A stretch of DNA of 64,000 nt from an uncultured bacterium (GTDB lineage Bacteria > Cyanobacteriota > Vampirovibrionia > Gastranaerophilales > Gastranaerophilaceae), in the NCBI GenBank assembly GCA_949296355.1, contig CASFPS010000007.1, positions 51,908-115,907 on the forward strand. Direction: 5' to 3'. Each line of letters opens with the position of its first letter. Positions within the stretch are counted from its first letter, which is position 1. A program made the position numbers and the translations under genes. Below the pieces are notes generated by a model. The model worked only from the letters and a program-made list of their open reading frames with translations, ran no database searches and was not told where the DNA came from. Shown in pieces: positions 16,874 to 26,223 of this stretch.

Positions 16874-17998
16874 TTATTTAAAAACACCTTTTATGCGTTC
16901 TTTTACAGAGCCTTTTGCTTTACGCCCCGCCTGTATTTCATAGAGTTTTTCATACAAAACTTTTTCATCATTAGAAATATGAGCCGGAATTTTAATACTT
17001 ACAACAACAATATGCTCGCCTCTTACAGACGGTTTTGAAAGATTAGGAACACCGGCGCCTCTGATTCTTACACTCTCGCCATGCTGAATTCCAGCCGGTA
17101 TAGTCACATTTCTTTCGCCGTCCAGGGTTTTTATTGATATAGTATCACCAAGTACAGCCTGAGCAGGTGAAATTTCAAGCTTTGTATAAATATTAATACC
17201 GTCGCGTTTAAAATACAGAGACGGTTTAACATGAACTACCACATATAAATCCCCTGCAACTCCGCCGTTTACACCCGCATCACCTTCGTGAGAAAGTCTC
17301 ATTCTTGAGCCGTTATCAACACCTGCCGGAATTTTTAACTCTATTTTCTTCTCAGCAGTTTTTCTGCCTTCTCCATGACAATCCGGACATGGATCTGAAA
17401 TTACCGTACCTTTACCATGGCAATGAGGACAGGTGACAATTTGTGTAAAATGCCCGAGAACAGTTCTTGTAGTCTGCTGAATAGAGCCGGCGCCACCGCA
17501 GGTTTTGCAGGTTTCAGGTTTTGCCCCTTCTTTTGCTCCGGAGCCTTTGCATGAAGGGCAGGTTTCAAGATGGTCTATAGTAATTTCTTTTGTCATCCCG
17601 AATACAGCCTCTTCAAACTCAATTTCAATATCAAGTCTTAAGTCATCACCTCTTCTCGGAGCATTAGGATCAGACCGCCTGCTGCCTCCGCCGAAGCCGA
17701 AACCTCCGAAGAAAGAATTGAAAACTTCATCCAGATCGCCGAAACCTCCGGCAAACGGTCCCTGAGTATTAAATCCGGCATTTCTCAATCCGTCCTCGCC
17801 AAACCGGTCATAAGTCGCGCGCTTCTCATCATCCATTAATGTTTCATACGCTTTACCGAGTTCTTTAAATTTTGCCTCTGCCTCCGGAGCCTTATTAACA
17901 TCCGGATGCCATTTTCTTGCCATCTTTCTGAATGCGCTTTTAATCTCTTCCTTTGTGGCAGTTTTTTCTATGCCAAGTATCTCATAATAATCACTCAT
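16874..17998 (-). CDS. dnaJ: Chaperone protein DnaJ
   Basis: DnaJ is the Hsp40 co-chaperone that delivers clients to DnaK. It has the J domain with HPD (residues 32-34), a Gly/Phe-rich linker at about 75-115 and four zinc-binding CxxCxGxG repeats (CPSCKGSG, CKTCGGAG, CPHCHGKG, CPDCHGEG). Two beta-sandwich client domains follow. At 374 aa it is a complete type I DnaJ. It is 27 nt downstream of grpE. dnaK, normally between or beside them, is absent from the window. Confidence 0.97.
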   Translation of the reverse strand: MSDYYEILGIEKTATKEEIKSAFRKMARKWHPDVNKAPEAEAKFKELGKAYETLMDDEKRATYDRFGEDGLRNAGFNTQGPFAGGFGDLDEVFNSFFGGFGFGGGSRRSDPNAPRRGDDLRLDIEIEFEEAVFGMTKEITIDHLETCPSCKGSGAKEGAKPETCKTCGGAGSIQQTTRTVLGHFTQIVTCPHCHGKGTVISDPCPDCHGEGRKTAEKKIELKIPAGVDNGSRMRLSHEGDAGVNGGVAGDLYVVVHVKPSLYFKRDGINIYTKLEISPAQAVLGDTISIKTLDGERNVTIPAGIQHGESVRIRGAGVPNLSKPSVRGEHIVVVSIKIPAHISNDEKVLYEKLYEIQAGRKAKGSVKERIKGVFK

Positions 17999-18025
17999 TG
18001 CTATTCTATTTCCTTTTTATTGCAT

Positions 18026-18646
18026 CTATTCTGATACCGCAACATTTACCAGTGTAGGTCTTAAAACTTTATCTCCGAGTTTATACCCCTTTTGAAGTTC
18101 CGCTATTATCGTATGTTCAGGCTTATCTGAGGTTGGAGTCTGCATAACTGCCTCATGGAAATTAGGGTCGAATTGTTCACCTTCTGCTTTAATAGCCTCT
18201 AAACCTGCTTTTGTCAAAACATCGGTAAAGTTTTTATACGCTAAATTGTAGCACTCTTTAACCTTATCACAATCTTCTACAGTTTCAATTGCTTTCAACC
18301 CTCTTTCAAAATTATCAAGAACTTCTATCATTTTCTTTAAAGTATTTTCAGCCCCGTATTTTAATAGAGCCTCCTTCTCCTGCTCCTGACGTTTTCTGTA
18401 ATTGTCAAAATCAGCCGCAAGTCTTATGTACTGATTATTCAAAGTATCATATTTTTCCTGAAGCGGGTTTATTGATTCGCTTTCCTCTGCCGCATTACCC
18501 TCTAATTTCTCCTCCGCTTCCGCTTCGGTATTCTCAGCAGCCGAGTTTTCTTCATCAGCTTTAACTTCCTCTTCAACTCCGGAAGTTTCTTCCTGTTTTA
18601 TATCGTCTTTAATATCTTCATCAGTCCCTTTGAATGGATTTTTCAT
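18026..18646 (-). CDS. grpE: Nucleotide exchange factor GrpE
   Basis: GrpE releases ADP from DnaK. The first 70 residues are acidic and low in complexity. A long coiled coil follows (LQEKYDTLNNQYIRLAADFDNYRKRQ), then the family signature region (VLDNFERGL and later FDPNFHEAVMQ) and the beta-wing ending VLRPTLVNVAVSE. I chose ATG 18646 because GGGGG lies directly upstream; the longer frame to 18679 lacks an RBS. The length is 206 aa. There is no hrcA gene upstream and no CIRCE element that I could find. Confidence 0.95.
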   Translation of the reverse strand: MKNPFKGTDEDIKDDIKQEETSGVEEEVKADEENSAAENTEAEAEEKLEGNAAEESESINPLQEKYDTLNNQYIRLAADFDNYRKRQEQEKEALLKYGAENTLKKMIEVLDNFERGLKAIETVEDCDKVKECYNLAYKNFTDVLTKAGLEAIKAEGEQFDPNFHEAVMQTPTSDKPEHTIIAELQKGYKLGDKVLRPTLVNVAVSE

Positions 18647-19062
18647 AATTGCCCCCTTATAAACATTATTATACAACAATTATATGCCATCAAATCCCAT
18701 AAGAGGGTAAAGTTTATTTTTTTTTAATATTTAATACTGCAAATTGCCAAAATCGTTTTGTCAAATGCAAAAAAAAGTTTGCCAAGAGATTGATGGCAAA
18801 CATTAAATAAACACGAGGATATTAAGAGAGAGTATAAAAAGAAACTTGTTTTCTGAGCTTTAGAATTATTTTTCTTAAGACTCATTTTTTGTTTTTGTTT
18901 TTTATCTTACTTATTTATCCCTTACATTTATATAAAGTATTTCTCTTTTGAAAAATTGCCTTTTTTAAACAAAATTTTACAAAGCTTAAAACATTATTAA
19001 TACTGGATTTAAGGAGTATATAAATATTAAATAATATAACTATGAATTAACACTCCTGCTGC
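18647..19062. other. Non-coding spacer between divergent grpE and gyrA
   Basis: These 416 bases have no ORF with a plausible RBS and no strong hairpin. They are AT-rich with poly-T stretches around 18880-18905. A CIRCE-type inverted repeat was looked for and not seen. They presumably hold the grpE promoter and upstream elements of gyrA. Confidence 0.5.
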
Positions 19063-19090
19063 TTTACACTAATGTTTTTTGTGCTAATAT
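19063..19090 (+). promoter_or_regulatory. Likely gyrA promoter
   Basis: TTTACA at 19063-19068 and TAATAT at 19085-19090 with a 16-nt spacer lie about 30 nt before the gyrA start codon. The leader would carry the AGAGGAGAAAG ribosome-binding site. Confidence 0.5.
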
Positions 19091-19120
19091 ATTAATATAG
19101 AGGGATAGAGGAGAAAGATT

Positions 19121-21667
19121 TTGGCTCAACAAAATATGTTTTCAGACGGTAAAATCGTACCGGTTAATATAAGAGAAGAAATGAAGAAGTGCTATATTGA
19201 TTATGCTATGAGTGTAATCGTTGGTCGTGCGCTTCCGGATGTAAGAGACGGATTAAAGCCGGTTCACAGACGTATTTTATACGCTATGAACGAGCTTGGC
19301 ATGACACCGGATAAACCGTTTAAGAAATGCGCCCGTATCGTTGGTGAAGTTCTCGGTAAATACCACCCGCATGGCGACAGCTCTGTTTATGAAGCACTTG
19401 TTCGTCTTGCTCAGGACTTTAACACCAGATATCTTGTTGTTGACGGGCATGGAAACTTTGGTTCAGTTGACGGTGACGGCGCTGCTGCAATGCGTTATAC
19501 TGAAGCCAGAATGCATAAAATCACAACGTCCATGCTTGCTGATATTGATTGCGAAACAGTTGACTTTGAGCCGAACTTTGACGGTTCATTAGAAGAACCG
19601 TCCGTACTTCCGGTAAGACTTCCGATGCTTCTTTTAAACGGCTCATCCGGTATTGCTGTCGGCATGGCAACAAACATCCCGCCTCACAACTTAAGAGAAG
19701 TTGTTGACGGAACGATTGCATTAATTGATAACCCGCAAATTACAGTTGCAGGGTTGATGGAATACATTAAAGGTCCTGATTTTCCTACTGCTGCAACAAT
19801 TGTAGGTCTGAATGATATCAAGCAGGCTTATGAGACAGGAAGAGGCTCTATCAAGATGTCTGCGGTTGCAACAATTGAAGAAATTCCGGGCGGTGCCGGC
19901 AGGCAGACCAGAACGGCTATTATTGTCACGGAAATTCCTTATCAGGTTAACAAATCTATGCTCATCCTAAAAATAGCAGATTTGGTTAAAGAACAGAAAA
20001 TCAACGGAATTTCCGACATAAGAGATGAATCCGACAGAGAAGGCATGCGCATCGTTATTGAATTAAAACGTGATGCAAAGCCGGAAGTTGTTAAAAACAA
20101 CCTGTTTAAATATACTCAGCTTGCTACAACATTTGGTGTAAACATGGTTACACTATGCGGAAAGCAGCCGAGACTTTTGAATCTTTATGAAGTCTTGAAT
20201 GAGTTTGTTGAACACAGAGTTGAAATTGTTACAAGAAGAACAATTTACTTCTTAAAGAAAGCAAAAATCAGAGCTCATATTTTAGCAGGTTTGTTGATTG
20301 CTTTAGGGTCATTAGATGAAGTTATTGAACTTATCAAAAAGTCCAAAACAACAGATGATGCCAGGGTAGGTTTGATGAGCAGGTTCGGGCTTGATGTTGA
20401 TCAGGCAAATGCAATTCTTGAAATGCAATTGAGAAGGTTAACAGGATTAGAACAGGATAAGATTAAGAACGAATACGATGAACTTCTTAAGAAAATTTCT
20501 GAGTATGAAGAAATCCTCGCTGACAGACAAAAAGTTCTGGATATAATCAAGGCAGAACTTCTGGAAGATAAAGAAAAATACGGTGATGACAGAAAGACTC
20601 AAATTGTACCTGAGCAGGGCGAAGTTACAATAGAGGATTTGACTCCGAATACACCGATGGCTGTATTTATTACACATCAGGGATATCTAAAGAGAATTGC
20701 ACTGGATACATTTGAGCGCCAAAACCGCGCAACACGCGGTAAAGCCGGCATGAAAACCAAGGATGACGATGATATCCAGCACTTCTTTACTGCAATGATG
20801 CATGATAAAGTATTGTTCTTCTCTTCAAAGGGTATTGTATACAGCTTGAATGTATACGACTTCCCGGAAGGCGGCAGACAATCCAAAGGACTTCCGATTG
20901 TAAATGTTCTTCCTATTGAACAGGGAGAAACAATTACAGCTGTTGTTCCGGTAAGCAGTTTCTCTCATGAATTAAATCTAATTATGCTGACTCAAAAGGG
21001 ATTTATAAAGAGAATTGAGCTTGATAATTTTGCAAGTATAAGAAGAAGCGGTATTATTGCAATTTCTCTTGAAGAAGGAGACAGATTAAACTGGGTTAAG
21101 CTTGCAAAAGCTAATGATGAAATTATAATCGGAACATCCTGCGGTATGGCAATCAGATTCCCGATTGAAGATTTAAGACCGCTTGGCAGAAGCGCAAGAG
21201 GTGTTACTTCTATGAAACTAAGAGCAGCCGATACAATTATCGGATGTGATATTGTTCCGAGAAATTATGATGCTGACCTTCTTGTTGTAACATCAGACGG
21301 TTTTGGTAAACGTACAAAATTATCAGAATTCAGAACCCAGAACAGAGGCGGTATAGGGTTAATTGCAACTAAGTTTAAGTCAAATATGTCAAGACTTGTT
21401 GCTTTAACAATTGTTGATGAGAATGATGAAATCATGCTCGTTACCGCAAACGGTATTGTGACAAGAATCAAAGCGGGTGATATTTCATGCCAGGGCAGAC
21501 CGGCAACAGGAGTAAGAGCTCAAAACCTTGTTGATAACGACACTGTTGTTTCTGTAAACAAAATAGTCAATACTGATAAGGATGATGATACTGTTCCTGC
21601 AAATGGCTGCTCAATTGCAGAAATGACAGAAGGAGCACAAACTACAATCAGTACTATTGAAGAATAA
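19121..21667 (+). CDS. gyrA: DNA gyrase subunit A
   Basis: GyrA cuts and reseals DNA for negative supercoiling. The start is TTG, positioned behind GAGGAGAAAG. The catalytic tyrosine is Y126 in RYTEARM. The quinolone-determining stretch [13 protein letters not shown] (81-93) keeps Ser and acidic Glu at the two main resistance positions, so no resistance change is visible. The C-terminal beta-pinwheel has repeated (K/R)G-(I/F)-x-(K/R)-(R) blades. The GyrA box is degenerate ([10 protein letters not shown] rather than QRRGGKG), so a ParC-type activity cannot be fully excluded. The 848-aa length is normal. It is not adjacent to gyrB. Confidence 0.94.
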   Translation: MAQQNMFSDGKIVPVNIREEMKKCYIDYAMSVIVGRALPDVRDGLKPVHRRILYAMNELGMTPDKPFKKCARIVGEVLGKYHPHGDSSVYEALVRLAQDFNTRYLVVDGHGNFGSVDGDGAAAMRYTEARMHKITTSMLADIDCETVDFEPNFDGSLEEPSVLPVRLPMLLLNGSSGIAVGMATNIPPHNLREVVDGTIALIDNPQITVAGLMEYIKGPDFPTAATIVGLNDIKQAYETGRGSIKMSAVATIEEIPGGAGRQTRTAIIVTEIPYQVNKSMLILKIADLVKEQKINGISDIRDESDREGMRIVIELKRDAKPEVVKNNLFKYTQLATTFGVNMVTLCGKQPRLLNLYEVLNEFVEHRVEIVTRRTIYFLKKAKIRAHILAGLLIALGSLDEVIELIKKSKTTDDARVGLMSRFGLDVDQANAILEMQLRRLTGLEQDKIKNEYDELLKKISEYEEILADRQKVLDIIKAELLEDKEKYGDDRKTQIVPEQGEVTIEDLTPNTPMAVFITHQGYLKRIALDTFERQNRATRGKAGMKTKDDDDIQHFFTAMMHDKVLFFSSKGIVYSLNVYDFPEGGRQSKGLPIVNVLPIEQGETITAVVPVSSFSHELNLIMLTQKGFIKRIELDNFASIRRSGIIAISLEEGDRLNWVKLAKANDEIIIGTSCGMAIRFPIEDLRPLGRSARGVTSMKLRAADTIIGCDIVPRNYDADLLVVTSDGFGKRTKLSEFRTQNRGGIGLIATKFKSNMSRLVALTIVDENDEIMLVTANGIVTRIKAGDISCQGRPATGVRAQNLVDNDTVVSVNKIVNTDKDDDTVPANGCSIAEMTEGAQTTISTIEE

Positions 21668-21680
21668 ATTTCTAATAGAT

Positions 21681-21714
21681 AATAAGGGGCGGGATAAAAT
21701 CCCGCCCCTTATTT
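21681..21714 (+). terminator. Rho-independent terminator of gyrA
   Basis: A GC-rich perfect stem, AATAAGGGGCGGGAT with its complement and a small loop, is followed by ATTTATT. It lies 13 nt after the gyrA stop codon. Confidence 0.9.
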
Positions 21715-21722
21715 ATTAAACA

Positions 21723-21751
21723 TTTAAAAACTTTTTAATAAGGAGTATAAT
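21723..21751 (+). promoter_or_regulatory. Likely ilvC promoter
   Basis: TTTAAA and a perfect TATAAT at 21746-21751 with a 17-nt spacer lie upstream of ilvC, leaving a leader of about 20 nt with AGGGAGAA as RBS. No leucine-type attenuator is visible. Confidence 0.5.
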
Positions 21752-21778
21752 TAAAGCATTAAATATAGGGAGAAAATT

Positions 21779-22804
21779 ATGGAAGATTTAAAAATATATA
21801 CAGATAAAGATATTAATCAGGATTTAATTAAAACAAAGAAAATTGCCGTAATCGGTTTTGGCTCGCAAGGTTACGGACAGGGGCTAAATCTTAAAGATTC
21901 CGGATGCCGCGTTATAATGGGGCTCCGTCAGGGCGGAGCGTCTGATACGAAAGCCAAAGACTATGGTTTGACTACAATGCCGATTTCAGAAGCCGTTAAG
22001 CAGACCGATATTATTCAAATCCTTATACCGGATGAAGTTCAGGCAAAAGTCTACAAAGAAGAAATTGAGACGTATTTAAAAGCAGGTCAGACTCTTATGT
22101 TCTCACACGGTTTTAATATTCACTACGGATTCATAAATCCGCCGGAGGGGGTAAATGTTATAATGGTTGCTCCGAAAGCTCCGGGGCATACGGTTAGAAG
22201 TGAATACAAAGCAGGACGCGGCGTTCCGTCTTTAATTGCCGTCTACAAAGATTTCAGCGGTGATTCAAAAGAAGTTGCACTATCTTATGCTTCCGCAATA
22301 GGTTCTGGTCGTGCGGGAATTATTGAAACAACATTCAGAGAAGAAACGGAAACCGATTTGTTCGGAGAACAGGCAGTTCTTTGCGGCGGCTGCTCGGCTC
22401 TTATAAAAGCAGCCTTTGAGACTCTTGTGGAAGCCGGATATTCACCATATATGGCATATTTTGAAGTCTGCCATGAACTTAAACTTATAGTGGATTTAAT
22501 TTATCAGGGCGGAATCGAAGATATGCATTATTCAATTTCTAATAATGCAGAATACGGAGATTTAACACGTGGAAGCAAATTAATCAATTCAAACGTAAAA
22601 GCAGAGATGAAAAAGATTCTTGAAGAAATCCAAAACGGCAAATACGCAAGAGAATTTATGGAGGAAATGGAATCCGGCGGCGAAAGATTTGCAAGACTCA
22701 GGGCTGAATCTAAGGGACATCTTCTTGAGACAGTCGGAAATAAAATCCGCTCATCTTTTAGCTGGAGCAAGGACAATAAGCTTGTAGACCGCGCAAAAAA
22801 TTAG
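21779..22804 (+). CDS. ilvC: Ketol-acid reductoisomerase
   Basis: IlvC converts acetolactate or acetohydroxybutyrate to the dihydroxy acids of valine and isoleucine synthesis. The N-terminal Rossmann motif is GFGSQGYGQGLNLKDSG. The knotted C-terminal domain has the metal ligands in ETDLFGEQAVLCGG and EVCHELKLIVDLIY. At 341 aa it is a class I enzyme. It has its own promoter after the gyrA terminator. No ilvB, ilvN or ilvD genes are adjacent, so the pathway genes are scattered. Confidence 0.96.
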   Translation: MEDLKIYTDKDINQDLIKTKKIAVIGFGSQGYGQGLNLKDSGCRVIMGLRQGGASDTKAKDYGLTTMPISEAVKQTDIIQILIPDEVQAKVYKEEIETYLKAGQTLMFSHGFNIHYGFINPPEGVNVIMVAPKAPGHTVRSEYKAGRGVPSLIAVYKDFSGDSKEVALSYASAIGSGRAGIIETTFREETETDLFGEQAVLCGGCSALIKAAFETLVEAGYSPYMAYFEVCHELKLIVDLIYQGGIEDMHYSISNNAEYGDLTRGSKLINSNVKAEMKKILEEIQNGKYAREFMEEMESGGERFARLRAESKGHLLETVGNKIRSSFSWSKDNKLVDRAKN

Positions 22805-22915
22805 ACAAACGGCTAGAGATAGAATATACAGGCGGGTTATGGTAAAACATTCCTCTTTTCATACAATAGAGTTGTATTAAAAATACACGACATTTGTATA
22901 AAAAAGGAGTAAGAG

Positions 22916-23281
22916 ATGAAAAAAACATTATCTATCTTAGCTGTACTGGGAATTGTATCAGTTATCGGAACCCAAAGCGCGCAGGCATTCAGCTGGTCAA
23001 GCTTAAATCCTGCATACTGGGGACACTGTCCTAAATGCGAAAAGAAAAAGTCTGATTGCGACTGCAACAAGAAGTGCGACCCTTGTGAAAAAATATCCCA
23101 GCCTTGCCCTACAGGTGCTGCAGCTCCATGCGATCCTTGCGCTAAAAAGCAGCCTTGTGATCCTTGTGCAAAACAAAAACCATGCGAACCATGCCAGAAA
23201 GCATTGCCTTGCAACCCTTGCCAGAAACAAACTCAACAGCCTTGCAGTCCGTGTGATAAGCTGCAGCAGATGAACAAGTAA
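22916..23281 (+). CDS. Secreted cysteine-rich CPxxC-repeat protein, 121 aa
   Basis: A clean Sec signal peptide (residues 1-24, ending QSAQA) precedes a mature region with 20 or more cysteines, mostly in tandem CxPC or PCxPC units such as PCDPCAKKQ, PCEPCQK and PCNPCQK. The region before the repeats has CPKCEKKK and CDCNKKC. The product could bind metal, form a disulfide-crosslinked envelope layer or act in periplasmic redox, but no family is recognised. AAGGAG gives a strong start and a hairpin terminator follows at once, so it is monocistronic. Long minus-strand frames here are shadows of the repeat composition. Confidence 0.8.
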   Translation: MKKTLSILAVLGIVSVIGTQSAQAFSWSSLNPAYWGHCPKCEKKKSDCDCNKKCDPCEKISQPCPTGAAAPCDPCAKKQPCDPCAKQKPCEPCQKALPCNPCQKQTQQPCSPCDKLQQMNK

Positions 23282-23286
23282 CAAAA

Positions 23287-23317
23287 AATACCATCCATTC
23301 CGGATGGTATTTTTTTA
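23287..23317 (+). terminator. Rho-independent terminator
   Basis: The perfect stem AATACCATCC / GGATGGTATT with a 5-nt loop and seven following T residues lies 6 nt after the stop of the CPxxC-repeat gene. Confidence 0.92.
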
Positions 23318-23388
23318 TTTATCCTCTATTTATTTGATTTCAAATTATAAAAAATCCTTTAAACTTAATATATAAATTGGGGAGAGGT

Positions 23389-24258
23389 ATGGTTAGATCA
23401 AATTTAAAGGAACAGAAGAGTTCAAATAATTTAAAAGTCGTTGATAATAATGCGGTTAAGACTACTGCATACAGCGATATTAATTTAAAGAGATGGCAGG
23501 ATTATGATTACATAAAGACGGATACTTTATGGGAATTTCCTCAGCGCGCTAAAGAAGGCGGACATTCTAACGAGTATCACGGGAATTATATTCCGCAAAT
23601 TGCCCAGCAGGTGTATGAGCGTTTTACGAAAAAGAACGATATTGTTCTTGATTTGTTTTTCGGTTCAGGAACATCCGGTATTGAAGCAATTAATATGCAG
23701 AGAAGATGCATAGGAGTTGAATTAAAAGAAGAGCTTGCAGAATCTGTTTCTGAAAAATTTACTCCGAAACAGCTTGTAACCGACGTTAATATTATTTGTG
23801 CGGATTCAGCCAGTGAAATTGCTAAAGAAAAAATTCAGGCAAGACTAGATATTATGGGAAGAAAGCAGGCGCAGCTATTAATGCTACACCCGCCTTATGA
23901 TGATATTATCAAGTTTTCCGATAAAAAAGAAGATTTATCTAATTGCGCAACGACAGAAGAGTTTTATAACCTTTTTGAAAAGGTTGCAAAAAACGGATAC
24001 GATTTGCTGGAAAAAGGTCGTTTTGCCTGCTTGATTATCGGGGATAAGTACGCAAATTCTCAGCATATACCGCTCGGGTTTGAATGTATGGCGCGAATGA
24101 ATAAACTCGGATTCATTACAAAAGCTATAATTATAAAAGATATTCAAGGTAATGAAAGAGCTAAAGGCAAGACTGCAAATTTATGGCGTTACAGAGCCTT
24201 AGCCGGCGGCTTTTATATCTTTAAGCATGAATATGTAATGATATTCCAGAAAAAGTAA
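23389..24258 (+). CDS. DNA methyltransferase (N6-adenine/N4-cytosine type), orphan
   Basis: The SAM-binding motif I is VLDLFFGSGTSGIEA (about residues 84-98). The catalytic motif IV appears as LHPPYDDIIKFSD, that is HPPY in place of the usual (D/N/S)PP(Y/W). An N-terminal target region (WEFPQRAKEGGHSNEYHGNY) and the motif order suggest the beta group of amino-methyltransferases (COG0863). ATG 23389 follows GGGGAGAGG. The 289-aa length is typical. No restriction endonuclease or specificity subunit flanks it, so it may be a solitary epigenetic enzyme. The DNA target cannot be inferred. Confidence 0.88.
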   Translation: MVRSNLKEQKSSNNLKVVDNNAVKTTAYSDINLKRWQDYDYIKTDTLWEFPQRAKEGGHSNEYHGNYIPQIAQQVYERFTKKNDIVLDLFFGSGTSGIEAINMQRRCIGVELKEELAESVSEKFTPKQLVTDVNIICADSASEIAKEKIQARLDIMGRKQAQLLMLHPPYDDIIKFSDKKEDLSNCATTEEFYNLFEKVAKNGYDLLEKGRFACLIIGDKYANSQHIPLGFECMARMNKLGFITKAIIIKDIQGNERAKGKTANLWRYRALAGGFYIFKHEYVMIFQKK

Positions 24259-24271
24259 TTCAGGTTTTGGT

Positions 24272-24559
24272 ATGCTAAAACAAACTCCGGAAGGTATTTT
24301 AATAAAGGTAAAAATTGTTCCTAATTCTTCTAAAAATGAAATAATTAAGGAAGAAGAATTTATTAAAATAAAAGTTACAGCCCAACCCGTAGAAAACAAA
24401 GCCAATAAAGCGCTGATAGAATTTCTATCAAAACAGTTTAAACTGCCAAAATCTAATATAGAAATTGTACGGGGCGGAAACTCGAAAGAAAAAACAATAT
24501 TTTTATCGACTACAGATGAAAATAAGAAATCAAGTATAATTTCGCAATTGACAAAATAG
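24272..24559 (+). CDS. DUF167/YggU family protein
   Basis: The 95-aa product matches the small alpha/beta YggU (DUF167) fold: VKIVPNSSKNEI near the N-terminus, then KVTAQPVENKANKALIEFL, and the C-terminal IVRGGNSKEKTIFL. These are the family's conserved positions (A-P-x-x-G/N-x-A-N and G-x-x-S-x-x-K). The biochemical role of the family is unknown. It follows the methyltransferase gene by 13 nt and may be cotranscribed with it. Confidence 0.88.
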   Translation: MLKQTPEGILIKVKIVPNSSKNEIIKEEEFIKIKVTAQPVENKANKALIEFLSKQFKLPKSNIEIVRGGNSKEKTIFLSTTDENKKSSIISQLTK

Positions 24560-24602
24560 CTTAAAAAATATACTATAATATATAAAGAGGAAAAGGTGTG
24601 GT

Positions 24603-24905
24603 ATGCATAAGCGCTGGTATGACATAGATCCGACTGTTAGTCTGGCTGTAAGTTTGATGAGAAATGCAAATATAATGACGCAGTATGATTGTGCGGAATT
24701 AATTGTTAAACGCTCAAAAGAAAACGGAATTGATTTAGCCGACAACATTCTGACGGATGCTTTTTCATACGTATTAAGACGCTGGTATGATACTGACCAG
24801 AAAATAGCCGAAGCTTTTGAATATTTGAAGTGCCTGCCTCAGAGTGTACAGAAGGAAGTGGCGCTTGAACTTATAACTTTGCTTCAGGAAGCTGAAACAA
24901 GATAA
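24603..24905 (+). CDS. Unknown small helical protein with internal RWYD repeat, 100 aa
   Basis: The product is entirely helical by eye and has two related halves. Each opens with RWYD-x-D followed by a helix (residues 4-20 and 59-75), suggesting an ancient internal duplication. A GAGGAAAAGG ribosome-binding site precedes the ATG. The stop codon is one base from the start of the antiporter gene, so translation of the two is probably coupled. Function unknown. Confidence 0.7.
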   Translation: MHKRWYDIDPTVSLAVSLMRNANIMTQYDCAELIVKRSKENGIDLADNILTDAFSYVLRRWYDTDQKIAEAFEYLKCLPQSVQKEVALELITLLQEAETR

Positions 24906-24906
24906 A

Positions 24907-26223
24907 ATGACGACTATTATAAATTTATGCACAAATCCGGCTTTTATATCCATAATCTTATTATGCATTTTGTGCGTTAGAAAAATAAATGTATTGCTGG
25001 CAATTATTATCTCTACCCTTGCTGCCGGATATACGGCAGGGCTTAACAGTACACATATTATGAATACATTTATATCCGGAATGGGCGGGAATTCCGAAAC
25101 TGCACTGAGTTATATTTTGCTCGGAGCTTTTGCCGCAACTATGGCGCATTCAGGTTTCACCGATGTAATCTCAAATAAAATAACCGGAGTTGTTAAAGGC
25201 AAGAAAATGCTTCTTTTAACTATTCTTACTCTTATTGCAATGGCTTCGCAAAACATAATTCCGATTCATATAGCATTTATACCTATTATAATACCGCCGC
25301 TGTTGGGGATAATGAATAAACTTCAAATAGACCGGCGCGCGGTTGCCTGCGTTCTCGCGTTTGGTTTGAAGATGCCTTATATTGTAATTCCGGCAGGTTT
25401 TGGCTTAATATTTCAGAACCTTATTGCCGATAATATGGTTCAAAACGGTGTAAATATAGCGAGAGGCGATATCTGGAAGGACACGTTAATTCTCGGCTTT
25501 GGTATGCTGGCAGGACTCTTAATATCTGTATTCATAACATACAGAAAACCACGAAGCTACGAGGACAAAAGTGTCTTAACAGAAACAAATCCCGATTCTA
25601 AGTTCTTACCAAAACACTGGCTTGTTGTACTTGCAGCCGTCGTTACATTTGTCGTACAGCTTGTAACTAAATCTCTGCCGCTCGGCGCGCTTGTCGGACT
25701 GGGGATTATTTTCTCTTTTAAAGTCATTCCGCAGGATAAAATGGATCATATGATGAATGAAGGCGTTTATTTGATGGGATATATAGCATTTGTAATGCTC
25801 GTTGCTGCAGGATTTGCAGATGTTCTTAAAGAAACGGGGGCAATAGAGAAGCTTGTAAATACAATTCTTCCGCTATTGCCTGCAAATATCTATATAACTT
25901 CTCTCATAATCCTAATTATAGGACTTTTTATAACAATCGGAATCGGAACATCTTTTGGTACAATACCTATTCTTGCTGTACTGTTTATACCTGTATGTAT
26001 AAAGCAAGGGTTCAACGTCCCGCAAATGGTCGTGCTTCTTGCGGCAGCAGCAGCCTTAGGTGATGCAGGCTCTCCTGCTTCCGACACAACACTCGGTCCG
26101 ACATCGGGATTAAATGCAGACGGGCAGCATAATCACATCTACGATACCTGTATTCCGACTTTTCTGCATTACAACATTGCGTTAATATTATTCGCCTTAC
26201 TTGGAATCCGGTTATTTCATTAA
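24907..26223 (+). CDS. Na+/H+ antiporter family protein (NhaC-like)
   Basis: This is a polytopic membrane protein of 438 aa with about 10-12 hydrophobic segments. Conserved polar patches include SQNIIPIHIAFIPIIIPPLL and, near the C-terminus, GDAGSPASDTTLGPTSG, which are typical of the NhaC/ArsB-superfamily sodium-proton antiporters (PF03553/PF13726). It would exchange cytoplasmic Na+ for H+ or transport a related organic ion. The start ATG directly follows the preceding 100-aa gene, and no separate RBS is needed if they are coupled. Substrate specificity is inferred from family only. Confidence 0.85.
   Translation: MTTIINLCTNPAFISIILLCILCVRKINVLLAIIISTLAAGYTAGLNSTHIMNTFISGMGGNSETALSYILLGAFAATMAHSGFTDVISNKITGVVKGKKMLLLTILTLIAMASQNIIPIHIAFIPIIIPPLLGIMNKLQIDRRAVACVLAFGLKMPYIVIPAGFGLIFQNLIADNMVQNGVNIARGDIWKDTLILGFGMLAGLLISVFITYRKPRSYEDKSVLTETNPDSKFLPKHWLVVLAAVVTFVVQLVTKSLPLGALVGLGIIFSFKVIPQDKMDHMMNEGVYLMGYIAFVMLVAAGFADVLKETGAIEKLVNTILPLLPANIYITSLIILIIGLFITIGIGTSFGTIPILAVLFIPVCIKQGFNVPQMVVLLAAAAALGDAGSPASDTTLGPTSGLNADGQHNHIYDTCIPTFLHYNIALILFALLGIRLFH

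Noticed and set aside
22837-23284. Two long minus-strand ORFs opposite the CPxxC-repeat gene
   Set aside because: They are produced by the repeated TGYCCN composition on the other strand. The plus-strand gene has a signal peptide, RBS and terminator.
23377-24258. Complete restriction-modification system
   Set aside because: Only the methyltransferase is present; the neighbours are DUF167 and an antiporter, with no nuclease or specificity gene.
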